Positions 7,490 through 16,710 of a stretch of 64,000 nucleotides of DNA are shown here, in pieces. Positions within the stretch are counted from its first letter, which is position 1, and each line of letters starts with the position of its first letter. The notes beneath the pieces are model-generated. The model had not been told where the DNA came from. It saw only the letters and a program-made list of their open reading frames with translations, and ran no database searches. The position numbers and the translations under genes are program-made. The DNA comes from Clostridiales bacterium. GTDB lineage: Bacteria > Bacillota > Clostridia > Oscillospirales > Oscillospiraceae. The DNA lies in assembly GCA_012719035.1 (NCBI GenBank), contig JAAYBD010000035.1, forward strand, positions 28,219 to 92,218, given 5' to 3'.

Positions 7490-7622
7490 CGAAACGGTTT
7501 TTTTACGGGGGAAAAATGTATAGTGTCCTGAATTCGGATTAAATGATATTTCCCTGTACATTCGTTTATGTTACAAAAATGCGGCTTATCAGCCGTATAT
7601 TCGGCAGTGATCTCTGCAAGGA

Positions 7623-9182
7623 GTGGTTAGAATAGGTAAGTTCAGGCTATTGAAGATACTTTCCAGCAGGCTGTTTATAACGGTTATCCTAATACTTGTT
7701 CAGGTTGCGTGGATAACTCTTATGTTCCTTCGTGTTGTAGGATATTCCGAATTGATTGCCACAGCTTTCAAGCTGCTGAGCGTTGTGATGGCGCTGTATG
7801 TCATCAGCAAGGCGGATGTTCCCGCATATAGGATGGGCTGGATTCTGGTAATTATGATAATTCCGCTGTTCGGCGGGCTTTTATATCTTCTGCTCGGAGA
7901 AAAGCGCCCTACGAAATATATGCGTATAAGACTGGCAAAAGGGATGAAAAACCATGATATTATAGCGATGCAGAATCCTGAAATAGCGGATGAACTGAGA
8001 GAGCGCTCTCCGCGGGTTGCGGGGTGTGCCTCTTATATTTCTAACTATGCAAGATTTCCCGTTTGGAAGAACACAAAGGTTACATATCATTCATCGGGCG
8101 AAAGCCATTTTATCGATATGCTTTCCGAGTTGAAAAAAGCGGAGAAGTTCATATTTTTGGAATATTTCATAATAGAAGAAGGCGAAATGTGGAATTCCAT
8201 ATTTGATATTCTTTGCGAGAAGGTGAAAGAGGGCGTTGATGTCCGAGTAATATACGACGATATGGGCTGCCTTATGAAAATTCCGTCGAACTATTATCAA
8301 AAACTTGAAAAAAACGGTATAAAATGTTTGGTGTTTAATCCGTTCATACCGATTTTTTCGCTCGTCATGAACAACCGCGACCACCGCAAGATGCTGATAA
8401 TTGACGGCAACACCGTGTTCACCGGTGGAGTCAATCTTGCGGACGAGTATATAAACCACAAAGTGAAGCATGGATACTGGAAAGACTCCGGTGTAATGCT
8501 GAAAGGCGATGCGGTCTGGAACTTCACGATTATGTTCCTCGAAATATGGAACGCGTACAATCCCGAGGACGAGGACTTTACCGCTTTCAAGCCGTCTGAG
8601 GAATGCAGGGGACAGTTTGAATACGATGGCTTTATTCAGCCTTTCGGAGATTCCCCGCTTGACGAGGAAACCGTTTCTGTAAATGTTTACCTCGATATTT
8701 TGTCGCAGGCAAAAGACTATGTATATATTTTCACACCATATCTTGCCATAAGCGACGAACTCAATATTGCGCTTTGCGTTGCGGCGAAACGCGGCGTTGA
8801 TGTTCGCATAGTTCTGCCGGGAATACCGGACAAGAAAGTAACTTATCGTCTTTCCCGCTCTTACTACATTCCGCTTCTGGAAGCGGGGGTGAGGATATAC
8901 GAATATACGCCCGGCTTTATCCACGCCAAAAGCTATGTCTGCGATGATGAGCTTGCCGTTGTAGGAACGATAAATATGGACTACCGCAGCCTTTACCTGC
9001 ACTTTGAATGCGGGGTTTTGTTGTATGAAAGCAGCGCAGTGGCGGAACTTAAAAAGGACGCGCTGAAAACCTTTGATATTTCACATGAGGTAAGCATTGA
9101 GGAACGCAAGCGCGGAAAAATGCGCAGGCTCTCGGGCGGACTGATAGATTCTATCCTGAGAGTGTTTGCCCCGCTTTTCTGA
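7623..9182 (+). CDS. cls: Cardiolipin synthase, phospholipase-D type
   Basis: The 519-aa membrane enzyme joins two phosphatidylglycerol molecules into cardiolipin. Two N-terminal membrane helices (about residues 15-35 and 45-85) precede a PLDNF/PLD region with two HKD motifs: DHRKMLIIDGNTVFTGG near residue 253 and HAKSYVCDDELAVVGT near 433. Length matches bacterial Cls. The annotated GTG start at 7623 overlaps the AAGGAG ribosome site, so the true start may be the TTG about nine codons later. It is a single gene, about 110 nt upstream of argH. Confidence 0.92.
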   Translation: MVRIGKFRLLKILSSRLFITVILILVQVAWITLMFLRVVGYSELIATAFKLLSVVMALYVISKADVPAYRMGWILVIMIIPLFGGLLYLLLGEKRPTKYMRIRLAKGMKNHDIIAMQNPEIADELRERSPRVAGCASYISNYARFPVWKNTKVTYHSSGESHFIDMLSELKKAEKFIFLEYFIIEEGEMWNSIFDILCEKVKEGVDVRVIYDDMGCLMKIPSNYYQKLEKNGIKCLVFNPFIPIFSLVMNNRDHRKMLIIDGNTVFTGGVNLADEYINHKVKHGYWKDSGVMLKGDAVWNFTIMFLEIWNAYNPEDEDFTAFKPSEECRGQFEYDGFIQPFGDSPLDEETVSVNVYLDILSQAKDYVYIFTPYLAISDELNIALCVAAKRGVDVRIVLPGIPDKKVTYRLSRSYYIPLLEAGVRIYEYTPGFIHAKSYVCDDELAVVGTINMDYRSLYLHFECGVLLYESSAVAELKKDALKTFDISHEVSIEERKRGKMRRLSGGLIDSILRVFAPLF

Positions 9183-9291
9183 AAAAGCGGGATGTGTGAA
9201 CGCAATCTGCGCACTCCTGTACGGAACAGACTGGGCGCAGAAATGAAACGGTATTTATGTAGCCGGATTTTATACGGAAAGGTAACAGAAT

Positions 9292-10674
9292 ATGAAGCTT
9301 TGGTCAGGAAGATTTGATAAAAACACAGATGCGTTGGTTGACGAACTGAATGCCAGCATAGGATTTGATTTCAGAATGTACAGGCAGGACATAGAGGGCA
9401 GCCTTGCCCATTCGGCTATGCTTGCCAAACAGGGCATTATCCCGAAAAAGGATGCGGAACTGATAGCAGACGGGCTTAAAGAAATTCTCAAAGACATTGA
9501 AGACGGAAAACTCAGTTTCGGAAGCGACGTTGAGGACGTACATATGGCAATCGAGGGGGAGCTGACCCGAAGGATAGGTGATGCGGGCAAGCGCCTGCAT
9601 ACGGCAAGGAGCCGAAACGATCAGGTTGCAGTGGATATAAGGCTGTATCTTAAACAGGAGATATCCGAAATAAGGCTGCTTGTACTGGGGCTTCTTGAAA
9701 CGGTTCTGAATCTTTCAGAAAAAAGCACAGATGTCATAATGCCTGCTTATACCCACCTTCAGAGGGCACAGCCGACGACCTTTGCCCACTACATGATGGC
9801 ATATGCGAATATGCTCAGACGCGATGTTACGCGTCTTGAGGACTGCCTTGCCAGAATGGACGAATGTCCGCTTGGCAGCGGTGCGCTGACCGCAACTACC
9901 TATCCCATCGACCGCGAGTATGTAGCGCGGGAGCTTGGCTTTTCGAGAATCACTCAGAACAGCCTTGACGGCGTTTCTGACCGCGATTTTGCAATAGAGC
10001 TTATGAATGACCTTTCCATACTTATGATGCATCTTTCCCGTTTTTCCGAGGAGATCATTTTGTGGTGTTCATGGGAGTTTAAGTTTGTTGAACTTGACGA
10101 TGCATATTCCACAGGTTCGTCAATAATGCCTCAGAAGAAAAATCCCGACATTGCGGAGCTTGTCCGCGGGAAAACGGGACGCGTTTATGGTGACCTCATA
10201 ACGCTTCTGACCGTTATGAAGGCTCTGCCGCTTGCGTACAACAAGGACATGCAGGAAGACAAGGAGCCGGTGTTTGACGCTATAGACACGGTTAAAAAAT
10301 GCCTGCCCGTCTTTGACGCTATGCTTAACACTATGCGGCTCAACCCCCAAAATATGCGTGAAGCTGCCGGCAGGGGATTCATTAACGCTACCGACTGTGC
10401 GGACTATCTTGTGAAAAAGGGTATGCCTTTCCGCGATGCGTATACCATAGTAGGCAGACTGGTAAACCACTGCATAGAGGCGGGAAAAACGCTGGAGACT
10501 CTTGAAATTGAAGAATACCGCAGTCTGTCGCCGGTTTTTGAACCCGACGTGTACGATGCCATTTCACTGGATGCCTGTGTTGCGGCAAGAGGTGTTGCAG
10601 GGGGACCCTCAAAGGAAAGTGTAAAAGCCCAGATCAGCTATATCAGGGAGTTTTTAGAAGAAAGAAATAAGTAA
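9292..10674 (+). CDS. argH: Argininosuccinate lyase
   Basis: The 460-aa cytoplasmic enzyme splits argininosuccinate into arginine and fumarate, the last step of arginine synthesis. It has the fumarase/aspartase superfamily signature [12 protein letters not shown] with the catalytic serine, the [15 protein letters not shown] block and the THLQRAQP segment. Length is typical. No argG or other arginine genes lie nearby, so it is separated from its pathway. Upstream AGGAAAGGTAACAGAAT gives the ribosome site. Confidence 0.97.
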   Translation: MKLWSGRFDKNTDALVDELNASIGFDFRMYRQDIEGSLAHSAMLAKQGIIPKKDAELIADGLKEILKDIEDGKLSFGSDVEDVHMAIEGELTRRIGDAGKRLHTARSRNDQVAVDIRLYLKQEISEIRLLVLGLLETVLNLSEKSTDVIMPAYTHLQRAQPTTFAHYMMAYANMLRRDVTRLEDCLARMDECPLGSGALTATTYPIDREYVARELGFSRITQNSLDGVSDRDFAIELMNDLSILMMHLSRFSEEIILWCSWEFKFVELDDAYSTGSSIMPQKKNPDIAELVRGKTGRVYGDLITLLTVMKALPLAYNKDMQEDKEPVFDAIDTVKKCLPVFDAMLNTMRLNPQNMREAAGRGFINATDCADYLVKKGMPFRDAYTIVGRLVNHCIEAGKTLETLEIEEYRSLSPVFEPDVYDAISLDACVAARGVAGGPSKESVKAQISYIREFLEERNK

Positions 10675-10706
10675 ACATTTATTTATGAGAGTGAAGGGTG
10701 TGGAAT

Positions 10707-12440
10707 ATGAAGAAGAAAATTGGAATAATACTGTTAGCGGCACTTTTGCTCTCAGTTTTTCAGCCTTGCCTTGCGTTTGAAAGTGATACATACACAAATG
10801 GTGAACCAACTGGCTATGTTGTAAAGCTGAAGCAGCCTCAGGAAGACTCTGTAATACTCCTTGAGGAAAGCGGGCTTCAGGAGGTATATGGGGATGAAGG
10901 ACTCTATCACGCCGATGACTATTCGGACATTAAGAAACTTGGCAGTATGGTGGAGTACTATGAGCCGGACTATAAGGTAACATTATTCGGGCTGCCGAAT
11001 GATACATATGCATCAAAACAGTGGAGTATAAAAAGCACCGGTATATCCTATGCATGGGATAAGGGATATAACGGAGACAATGTAAAGATTGCAGTAATCG
11101 ACAGCGGAGTTTACTCGATGCATGAGGATTTTGAAGGGACAAAATTTGACAGAGGAGTCAATGTGATTGACGGCTCGCATGACGTTACCGATGAAATTGA
11201 TCACGGCCACGGCACCTTTGTCTGCGGCGTTCTGGGCGCCGCCCGGGATAATAATTTGGGAGTTGCAGGTTTTTGCACCGGGGCAACATTGATACCTATA
11301 AAGTGCTTTGGGAAAGACAAGGTGACGAACGCCTCATATATTGTTTCCGCTATATATAAAGCGGTTGATGTATATGACTGTGATGTCATCAACCTAAGCC
11401 TTGGCACGACTCATGACATGGATTCTATGAGGGAAGCTGTCCGCTATGCGTCTGATAAAGGCGTGATCATTGTCTCGGCGGTTGGAAACGAGGGTACTAC
11501 GCAGCTCAATTATCCCGCTGCCTACGACTGTGTAATCGGGGTAGGTTCGATTGATAAAAATGGGGTTGTTGCACCGTTTTCTCAAAAAAACAATTCTGTT
11601 TTTATAGTGGCACCCGGTGTCAGCCTCGTAGGTCTGGGAAAGGCGACAAACAAGACGTATATTTTAGGTGACGGCACCTCTTATTCGACACCCCATGTTA
11701 CCGCAGCCGCCGCTATACTGAAGCAATACGCGCCAAGTGCGACATGCAAAGACTTTGCGGCACTCCTTCAAGAATCCGCTGTCGAAGCGGGTCCTGCCGG
11801 CTACGATACTTCGTATGGATACGGAGTTTTGAATATCGAGAAATTTGTTTCATTGATGGAAGAATATAATCTTGATAATATAGGGACAGTTTTCCCTGAT
11901 GTGAAAGGGCACTGGGCGGAGCAGAGTATCGGCTTCTGCGTCAACAGAAAGCTGTTTACCGGTGTAGCGAGCGGCCGCTTCGCACCCGAAACGACTATGA
12001 ACCGCGCGATGTTCGTAACAGTATTGAGCCGAATGAGCGGGGAAAACATAAGCGGTTTTCCGAATAGTTTTTCCGATGTTCCCAATAACGCATGGTATAC
12101 CCAGCCCTGCGCATGGGGCTCCGCGGCCGGCATAGTAAGCGGAGTGGGCAACGGAGAGTTCAACCCCGAAGGTTCAGTCACAAGAGAGCAGATGGCAGTT
12201 TTCCTATACCGCTTTGCGGAGCTTTACGGTCTTGACGACGGTTCGTATGATAAGGCGGTTTTGTATTCTTACAAGGACAGAACAGAGGTTTCCCCTTGGG
12301 CTAAGGACGCGATGGCATGGGCTGTTGACGGCGGTCTGATAACGGGACGAAGCGGGAATACTCTCAGTCCGAGAGAAAGCGCCAAAAGGTGCGAGGTTGC
12401 AACTATAATTTCACGCTTTGTTAATAATTCTGCTGCATAG
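10707..12440 (+). CDS. Secreted subtilisin-like serine protease with SLH anchor
   Basis: The ATG at 10707 is preferred over the GTG at 10698 because GAAGGGTG sits 6-8 nt before it and it opens a clean signal peptide (MKKKIGIILLAALLLSVF). The 577-aa product has a short I9-like pro-region, then an S8 domain with the triad in VIDSG (Asp, about 130), HGHGT (His, about 167) and GTSYSTPHV (Ser, about 323). Three S-layer homology modules follow (about 395-575; FPDVKGHWAEQSI, FSDVPNNAWY, YKDRTEVSPWAKDAMA). The enzyme is thus probably exported and held on the cell wall through pyruvylated polymers. It is monocistronic. Confidence 0.92.
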   Translation: MKKKIGIILLAALLLSVFQPCLAFESDTYTNGEPTGYVVKLKQPQEDSVILLEESGLQEVYGDEGLYHADDYSDIKKLGSMVEYYEPDYKVTLFGLPNDTYASKQWSIKSTGISYAWDKGYNGDNVKIAVIDSGVYSMHEDFEGTKFDRGVNVIDGSHDVTDEIDHGHGTFVCGVLGAARDNNLGVAGFCTGATLIPIKCFGKDKVTNASYIVSAIYKAVDVYDCDVINLSLGTTHDMDSMREAVRYASDKGVIIVSAVGNEGTTQLNYPAAYDCVIGVGSIDKNGVVAPFSQKNNSVFIVAPGVSLVGLGKATNKTYILGDGTSYSTPHVTAAAAILKQYAPSATCKDFAALLQESAVEAGPAGYDTSYGYGVLNIEKFVSLMEEYNLDNIGTVFPDVKGHWAEQSIGFCVNRKLFTGVASGRFAPETTMNRAMFVTVLSRMSGENISGFPNSFSDVPNNAWYTQPCAWGSAAGIVSGVGNGEFNPEGSVTREQMAVFLYRFAELYGLDDGSYDKAVLYSYKDRTEVSPWAKDAMAWAVDGGLITGRSGNTLSPRESAKRCEVATIISRFVNNSAA

Positions 12441-12504
12441 CTGTGATAATATTATATTATATATTGTATACGGAATTCCCGAATAACTTAGGAGAAAAAT
12501 AGAA

Positions 12505-13485
12505 ATGCCTGAAGAGATAATGAAAAATATATACCGCATAAAGATATATCTGCCGGACAGTCCTCTTAAAATACTGAACAGCTATCTTATAAAAGGCGGT
12601 GAACGTAATATTCTGATAGATACGGGATTTAAACATCCCGAATGTAAGGAGCATCTGATAAAAGGACTCGAAGAGCTTGATGTCAAAATGGAGGATACTG
12701 ATGTACTTCTTACTCACCTCCATTCCGATCATACAGGGCTTGCGCCGGAAATTGCGGTTCCCGGTACGCGGATTTTCATAAGCCGCGATGAGATACCTTG
12801 GATGTTCGGTCAGACACGTAAAGACATGTGGGAGCTTGATAATATAAAAATACTGCGTTCGGGATTCTCACGTGAGGTCATAGAAAGTTCCCTTAAAAAT
12901 GCGGCATCCCGGGATATGGCCTCAGACCCGGAATTTGGGGATTATCTTCCTATAGACGATGGGGATGAGTTTATCTGCGGAGATTACAGACTAAAAGCTG
13001 TAGTAACACCGGGACACACTCCCGCCCATATGTGCTTCTGGCTGGAAGAACAGAAAACAATGTTTACAGGTGATCACGTCCTGTTTGATATTTCTCCAAA
13101 CATTACGCTTTGGAATTTTGTGGAAGATTCTCTTGGAGACTATCTCAGTAGTCTCAGAAAAACAGATGAGTACGATGTCCGTCTTGCACTTCCCGGACAC
13201 AGGGAAACGGGTGATTTCCACGCGAGGATAGCAGACCTTTTAGAACACCACGAAAAGCGCCTTGACGAGTGCTATAATGTGGTTTTGCAAAACCCCGGAC
13301 TGTCTGTTTATGATATAGCAGGAAAAATGACATGGAAGATACGCTGCAACTCGTGGGAGGATTTTCCCATCAATCAGAAATGGTTTGCGGTAGGAGAATG
13401 CCACAGCCATCTTCGCCACCTCCAAATGAGAGGAAAAATCAAGGTTGATGACAGCGAAGAAGTTGTACGTTTCAGGGCGGTATAG
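12505..13485 (+). CDS. MBL-fold metallo-hydrolase
   Basis: The 326-aa cytoplasmic protein begins at ATG 12505 behind TAGGAGAAAAATAGAA. It has the metallo-beta-lactamase zinc motif LTHLHSDHTG (HxHxDH), a second His in TPGHTPAHM, Asp in TGDHV and a late His in LPGHRETG. A C-terminal helical segment (about 240-326) resembles the LACTB2/winged-helix extension. Substrate cannot be told from sequence; glyoxalase-II-like thioester or nuclease-type roles are possible. It is followed by a strong terminator. Confidence 0.85.
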   Translation: MPEEIMKNIYRIKIYLPDSPLKILNSYLIKGGERNILIDTGFKHPECKEHLIKGLEELDVKMEDTDVLLTHLHSDHTGLAPEIAVPGTRIFISRDEIPWMFGQTRKDMWELDNIKILRSGFSREVIESSLKNAASRDMASDPEFGDYLPIDDGDEFICGDYRLKAVVTPGHTPAHMCFWLEEQKTMFTGDHVLFDISPNITLWNFVEDSLGDYLSSLRKTDEYDVRLALPGHRETGDFHARIADLLEHHEKRLDECYNVVLQNPGLSVYDIAGKMTWKIRCNSWEDFPINQKWFAVGECHSHLRHLQMRGKIKVDDSEEVVRFRAV

Positions 13486-13498
13486 GGCAGAACTATTA

Positions 13499-13533
13499 AG
13501 CGCCGCGACAGAGGTTCATGTCGCGGCGCTTTA
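13499..13533. terminator. Intrinsic terminator, convergent
   Basis: AGCGCCGCGACA (13499-13510) pairs perfectly with 13519-13530 around an 8-nt loop, followed by TT. It lies between the plus MBL gene and the minus cca gene. Confidence 0.85.
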
Positions 13534-13606
13534 ATGTTTGATTTTGTTATAATATTCACTTATTGCTTATATGATTCATATTATTAAAAGAGCCGAACCG
13601 ACCGGA

Positions 13607-14815
13607 TCAGCGCCTATGTTTTACGGAGTCCGCCTTTATTTCCTTTGCCATATCTAAGAGAATCGTCTTATAATTATCTGAGGGAAATTCTATCACATGA
13701 TCCAAAAGGGCATACAGCGCATTTCCAAGATCGATCCCCCGAAAACCAAGCTCCATAAGATCGTCGCCGGTGACGGAGAGCCGCTTTAACGAATAGCACT
13801 CACCGCTGCACATGACAGCGTGCAGCATTTTGATATAACCTGTGCCGTAAAGTACCTCTGCCGCCGCCGCCGCACATTTTCCGATATCCGTACCGTTTCT
13901 TGACAGGAGCTTTTTCCATTCAAGCCGATTGGACGGAGCTTTTTTCATAACAAGCTTACAGCCGGCTGTGCTGTTGTGTATTGTCGCGGAGTCAAGCCTG
14001 AGAGAAAACAGGAATTCCTCGATATAGTTTATTAAGCCGTTTTTTTGCAAAAGCGCGCATAAGCCTGCCCAGCGCTGACTGCGGTTCTTAGGAAGCGTTT
14101 TCAAAACAGCTAATTCAGATTTTGCTATTCTTCCTTCGATAATTCCACTTAAAAGCCCATGTTCGATAACATCCGAAATAACCTGCGGCGAATTTGATAG
14201 CAAAATCTTTTCAAGCTCCGCACAAACCCTCTCAATGGCAAGGGCGTTTGAAAGAGAAGCGTTCTTTCCTATAGCCGAAAGAGTCTGAGCCTCAATTTCA
14301 AAACCAAGCACAGCAGAAAAGCGAAATGCACGAAGCATTCGCAGAGCATCCTCTTGAAAGCGCTTGTCAGGATCGCCGACACAGCGTATCAGCTTCTTTT
14401 CGATGTCGATTCTTCCGCCGAAAGGATCGAATATCAAACCCGAAAGCGGAATTGCAAGGGCGTTTACGGTAAAGTCACGCCGTTCAAGGTCACCCCTTAA
14501 ATCTGTGATAAACCGCACATTTTCGGGTCGGCGGTGGTCAAGATACTCTCCGTCTGCACGAAAAGTCGTTACCTCCACTGTTGAGCCGTGTTCAATAACA
14601 GTCACCGTTCCGTGCTTAATGCCTGTGGGACGGGAATTTGGAAAAACGGACATGACTTCTTCGGGAAGTGCAGATGTACAGATGTCCCAGTCGTTGGGAC
14701 GGCGGTTCATAATGATGTCCCTGACGCAGCCGCCGACCATATAAGCGGAATAGCCGTGGCTCTCAAGGCGTTTAAGGACGTTGATTACATATTTTGGAGG
14801 TGTAATACAGCTCAA
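13607..14815 (-). CDS. cca: CCA tRNA nucleotidyltransferase
   Basis: The 402-aa enzyme adds or repairs the 3' CCA of tRNAs. The class II nucleotidyltransferase head is clear: YMVGGCVRDIIMNRRPNDWD with the metal-binding DxD, then the RRDFTVNA motif and the FQEDALRMLRAFRFSA neck. The start is TTG at 14815 with GGAG 11 nt upstream. The three tRNAs in this window encode their own CCA, so here the enzyme would mainly repair. Monocistronic. Confidence 0.93.
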   Translation of the reverse strand: MSCITPPKYVINVLKRLESHGYSAYMVGGCVRDIIMNRRPNDWDICTSALPEEVMSVFPNSRPTGIKHGTVTVIEHGSTVEVTTFRADGEYLDHRRPENVRFITDLRGDLERRDFTVNALAIPLSGLIFDPFGGRIDIEKKLIRCVGDPDKRFQEDALRMLRAFRFSAVLGFEIEAQTLSAIGKNASLSNALAIERVCAELEKILLSNSPQVISDVIEHGLLSGIIEGRIAKSELAVLKTLPKNRSQRWAGLCALLQKNGLINYIEEFLFSLRLDSATIHNSTAGCKLVMKKAPSNRLEWKKLLSRNGTDIGKCAAAAAEVLYGTGYIKMLHAVMCSGECYSLKRLSVTGDDLMELGFRGIDLGNALYALLDHVIEFPSDNYKTILLDMAKEIKADSVKHRR

Positions 14816-14891
14816 GTGCTCTTTTACTCCTTTGCTTTAATTATGTTTTATACTTTATAAAAACGGATATAACTATGCAGTGAGGTTTTTC

Positions 14892-14920
14892 TTGTATTGG
14901 CACTGCACTTGTATTATAAT
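14892..14920 (+). promoter_or_regulatory. Sigma-A promoter upstream of murC
   Basis: TTGTAT (14892-14897) and TATAAT (14915-14920) are separated by exactly 17 nt. They lie about 155 nt before the murC start; nothing else is seen in that leader. Confidence 0.65.
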
Positions 14921-15074
14921 ACCTTTTTAGTTGCCGAACAACTTGAAATTGGAAATCAGCCTGAAATGATACAGTTTCATGCTGTTAAATTACATTAAGA
15001 GAATATCCAAACATTAACATATAAATTCAGCAAAGGTGTTCCTTTGCGGTGCTTATCGAAAGGATCAGCATTTT

Positions 15075-16457
15075 ATGATAGGTTTTGAAAAATACTTGAT
15101 TAAGGGAAAAAAGGGGCATTTGATTGGTATCGGAGGAGTTTCGATGTCTCCGCTTGCCGAAGTGCTCAAAGGGATAGGACTTGATATCCATGGCTCCGAT
15201 ATGAACGAAAGCGAAAAAATGGAGTATCTGCGTTCCTTGGGTGTTAAGGTGTATATAGGACACAGCGCCGGCAATCTTGACAGTGATGTGGATTTTGTTG
15301 TCCGAACTGCTGCGGTTCACGATGATAACCCCGAAGTTATCGCCGCTCACGAGCGGGGAATTCCTGTTTTTGAGCGAACGCAGGCGTGGGGAGCTATAAT
15401 GCGCGACTATAAAAATGCGCTCTGTATTTCGGGAACTCACGGTAAAACCACAACGACCTCTATGTCAACTCACATACTTATGGCGGCGCAGCGTGACCCT
15501 ACTGTTATGATAGGCGGAACACTTCCCCTCCTGCAAGCGGGACACAGGGTAGGCAAGGGTGACACGATTGTTATGGAATCCTGCGAGTATTATAACTCTT
15601 TCCATGCTTTTTCACCGACTATAGCTGTGATACTGAATATCGAGGCTGACCATCTTGACTTTTTCAAGGATTTAGAGGAGGTAAAGGCGTCTTTCCGCAA
15701 GTTTGCATCTTTGGTTCCCGAAAACGGACATATAATCGCGAACGCAGACGACGAGAACACTATGGATGCGCTGAAGCCGCTGAATCATGAGCTTGTTACC
15801 TTTGGACTTTCCGAAAAAGCGGACGTATATGCCGATAATATTGAACCAAAAGGGGCGCAGACGGAGTTTGATGTCATTTATAAGGGAAAGCTGTTCACTC
15901 ATGTAAGCCTGCGCGTTCCCGGATTGCACAATGTCAAAAACGCTCTTGCCGCAACCGCCGCCGCGATCTGCCTTGGAATCGATGCAACTGCCGTTACCTA
16001 CGGTCTTGCGGGCTTTACGGGCGCGGGACGCCGTTTTGAGTTCAAGGGAAAATATAACGGGGCTGACATCTATGACGACTACGCACATCATCCCGGGGAG
16101 CTGAAAGCCCTGCTTGACGCGATCGAGCCTTTGGGATACAAACGGACTATCGTAGTTTTCCAACCACACACGTATTCCCGTACAAAAGCTCTGCTTGATG
16201 ATTTTGCAGAGCAGCTTTGCCGTCCCGATCTCACATATCTTGCGGAAATCTATGCCGCGCGCGAGAAGAATACGCCCGGGATATCTTCAGCCGATCTTGC
16301 GAAGAAAATCCCGAACTCAATGTATTTCAGCTCGTTTGAAGAGATTGAAAAAAGCCTCAAATTTACAGCTGCCCCCGGCGATATTATATTGACTGTCGGA
16401 GCGGGAGATGTCTACAAGTTAGGTGAACAGCTCATTGAAAGCGAAAAACAGGCATGA
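15075..16457 (+). CDS. murC: UDP-N-acetylmuramate-L-alanine ligase
   Basis: The ATG at 15075 (460 aa) is preferred to an upstream start at 15036, because the protein then opens with MIGFEKYLIKGKKGHLIGIGG, the usual MurC N-terminus, and GAAAGGA lies upstream. It has the nucleotide site GTHGKTTTTSM, the Mur ligase central block MESCEYYNSFHAFSPT and the DDYAHHPGE motif specific to MurC. The enzyme adds L-alanine to UDP-MurNAc in the cytoplasm, an early peptidoglycan step. It stands apart from other mur genes except murA at 54 kb. Confidence 0.95.
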   Translation: MIGFEKYLIKGKKGHLIGIGGVSMSPLAEVLKGIGLDIHGSDMNESEKMEYLRSLGVKVYIGHSAGNLDSDVDFVVRTAAVHDDNPEVIAAHERGIPVFERTQAWGAIMRDYKNALCISGTHGKTTTTSMSTHILMAAQRDPTVMIGGTLPLLQAGHRVGKGDTIVMESCEYYNSFHAFSPTIAVILNIEADHLDFFKDLEEVKASFRKFASLVPENGHIIANADDENTMDALKPLNHELVTFGLSEKADVYADNIEPKGAQTEFDVIYKGKLFTHVSLRVPGLHNVKNALAATAAAICLGIDATAVTYGLAGFTGAGRRFEFKGKYNGADIYDDYAHHPGELKALLDAIEPLGYKRTIVVFQPHTYSRTKALLDDFAEQLCRPDLTYLAEIYAAREKNTPGISSADLAKKIPNSMYFSSFEEIEKSLKFTAAPGDIILTVGAGDVYKLGEQLIESEKQA

Positions 16458-16550
16458 TGCCGAATATAGCTCAGCCGCTTAGGCTGAAATGCAGAATTTG
16501 GGTTTTACCTTTGATTAACCCCGTCAGATATTATTGAATATGAGCAGTAT

Positions 16551-16590
16551 TTTGCGGTCCTGAAAAATTTTTTTCAGACCGCAAAAATTT
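16551..16590 (+). terminator. murC terminator
   Basis: TTTGCGGTC followed by TGAAAAA pairs with the complementary segment ending in GACCGCAAA; one C is bulged. The right side continues AAATTTTT. Confidence 0.75.
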
Positions 16591-16631
16591 TTATGCTATT
16601 TCCAACCATTTCCTCCGCGAATAAATCAGAT

Positions 16632-16686
16632 TTCCACAGCAGGTAATGACCGCATTTTTAGATTAACATAAATATAATTATGTTAA
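16632..16686 (+). promoter_or_regulatory. Likely spoIIE promoter with palindrome and 0A-like box
   Basis: TATAAT (16673-16678) sits inside a dyad TTAACATAA (16663-16671) / TTATGTTAA (16678-16686). No -35 exists at 17 nt; ATGACC lies 21 nt upstream, a spacing known for Spo0A-activated promoters of Bacillus. TTCCACA (16632-16638) is one base off the complement of the 0A box TGTCGAA. Assignment is inference. Confidence 0.4.
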
Positions 16687-16710
16687 CAACTGAGTGCGGA
16701 GGGATGCTCT

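Noticed and set aside
8091..9002. Open frame of 303 codons on the minus strand
   Set aside because: It lies wholly inside cls on the opposite strand, has no ribosome site and no domain; the plus strand has clear HKD motifs.
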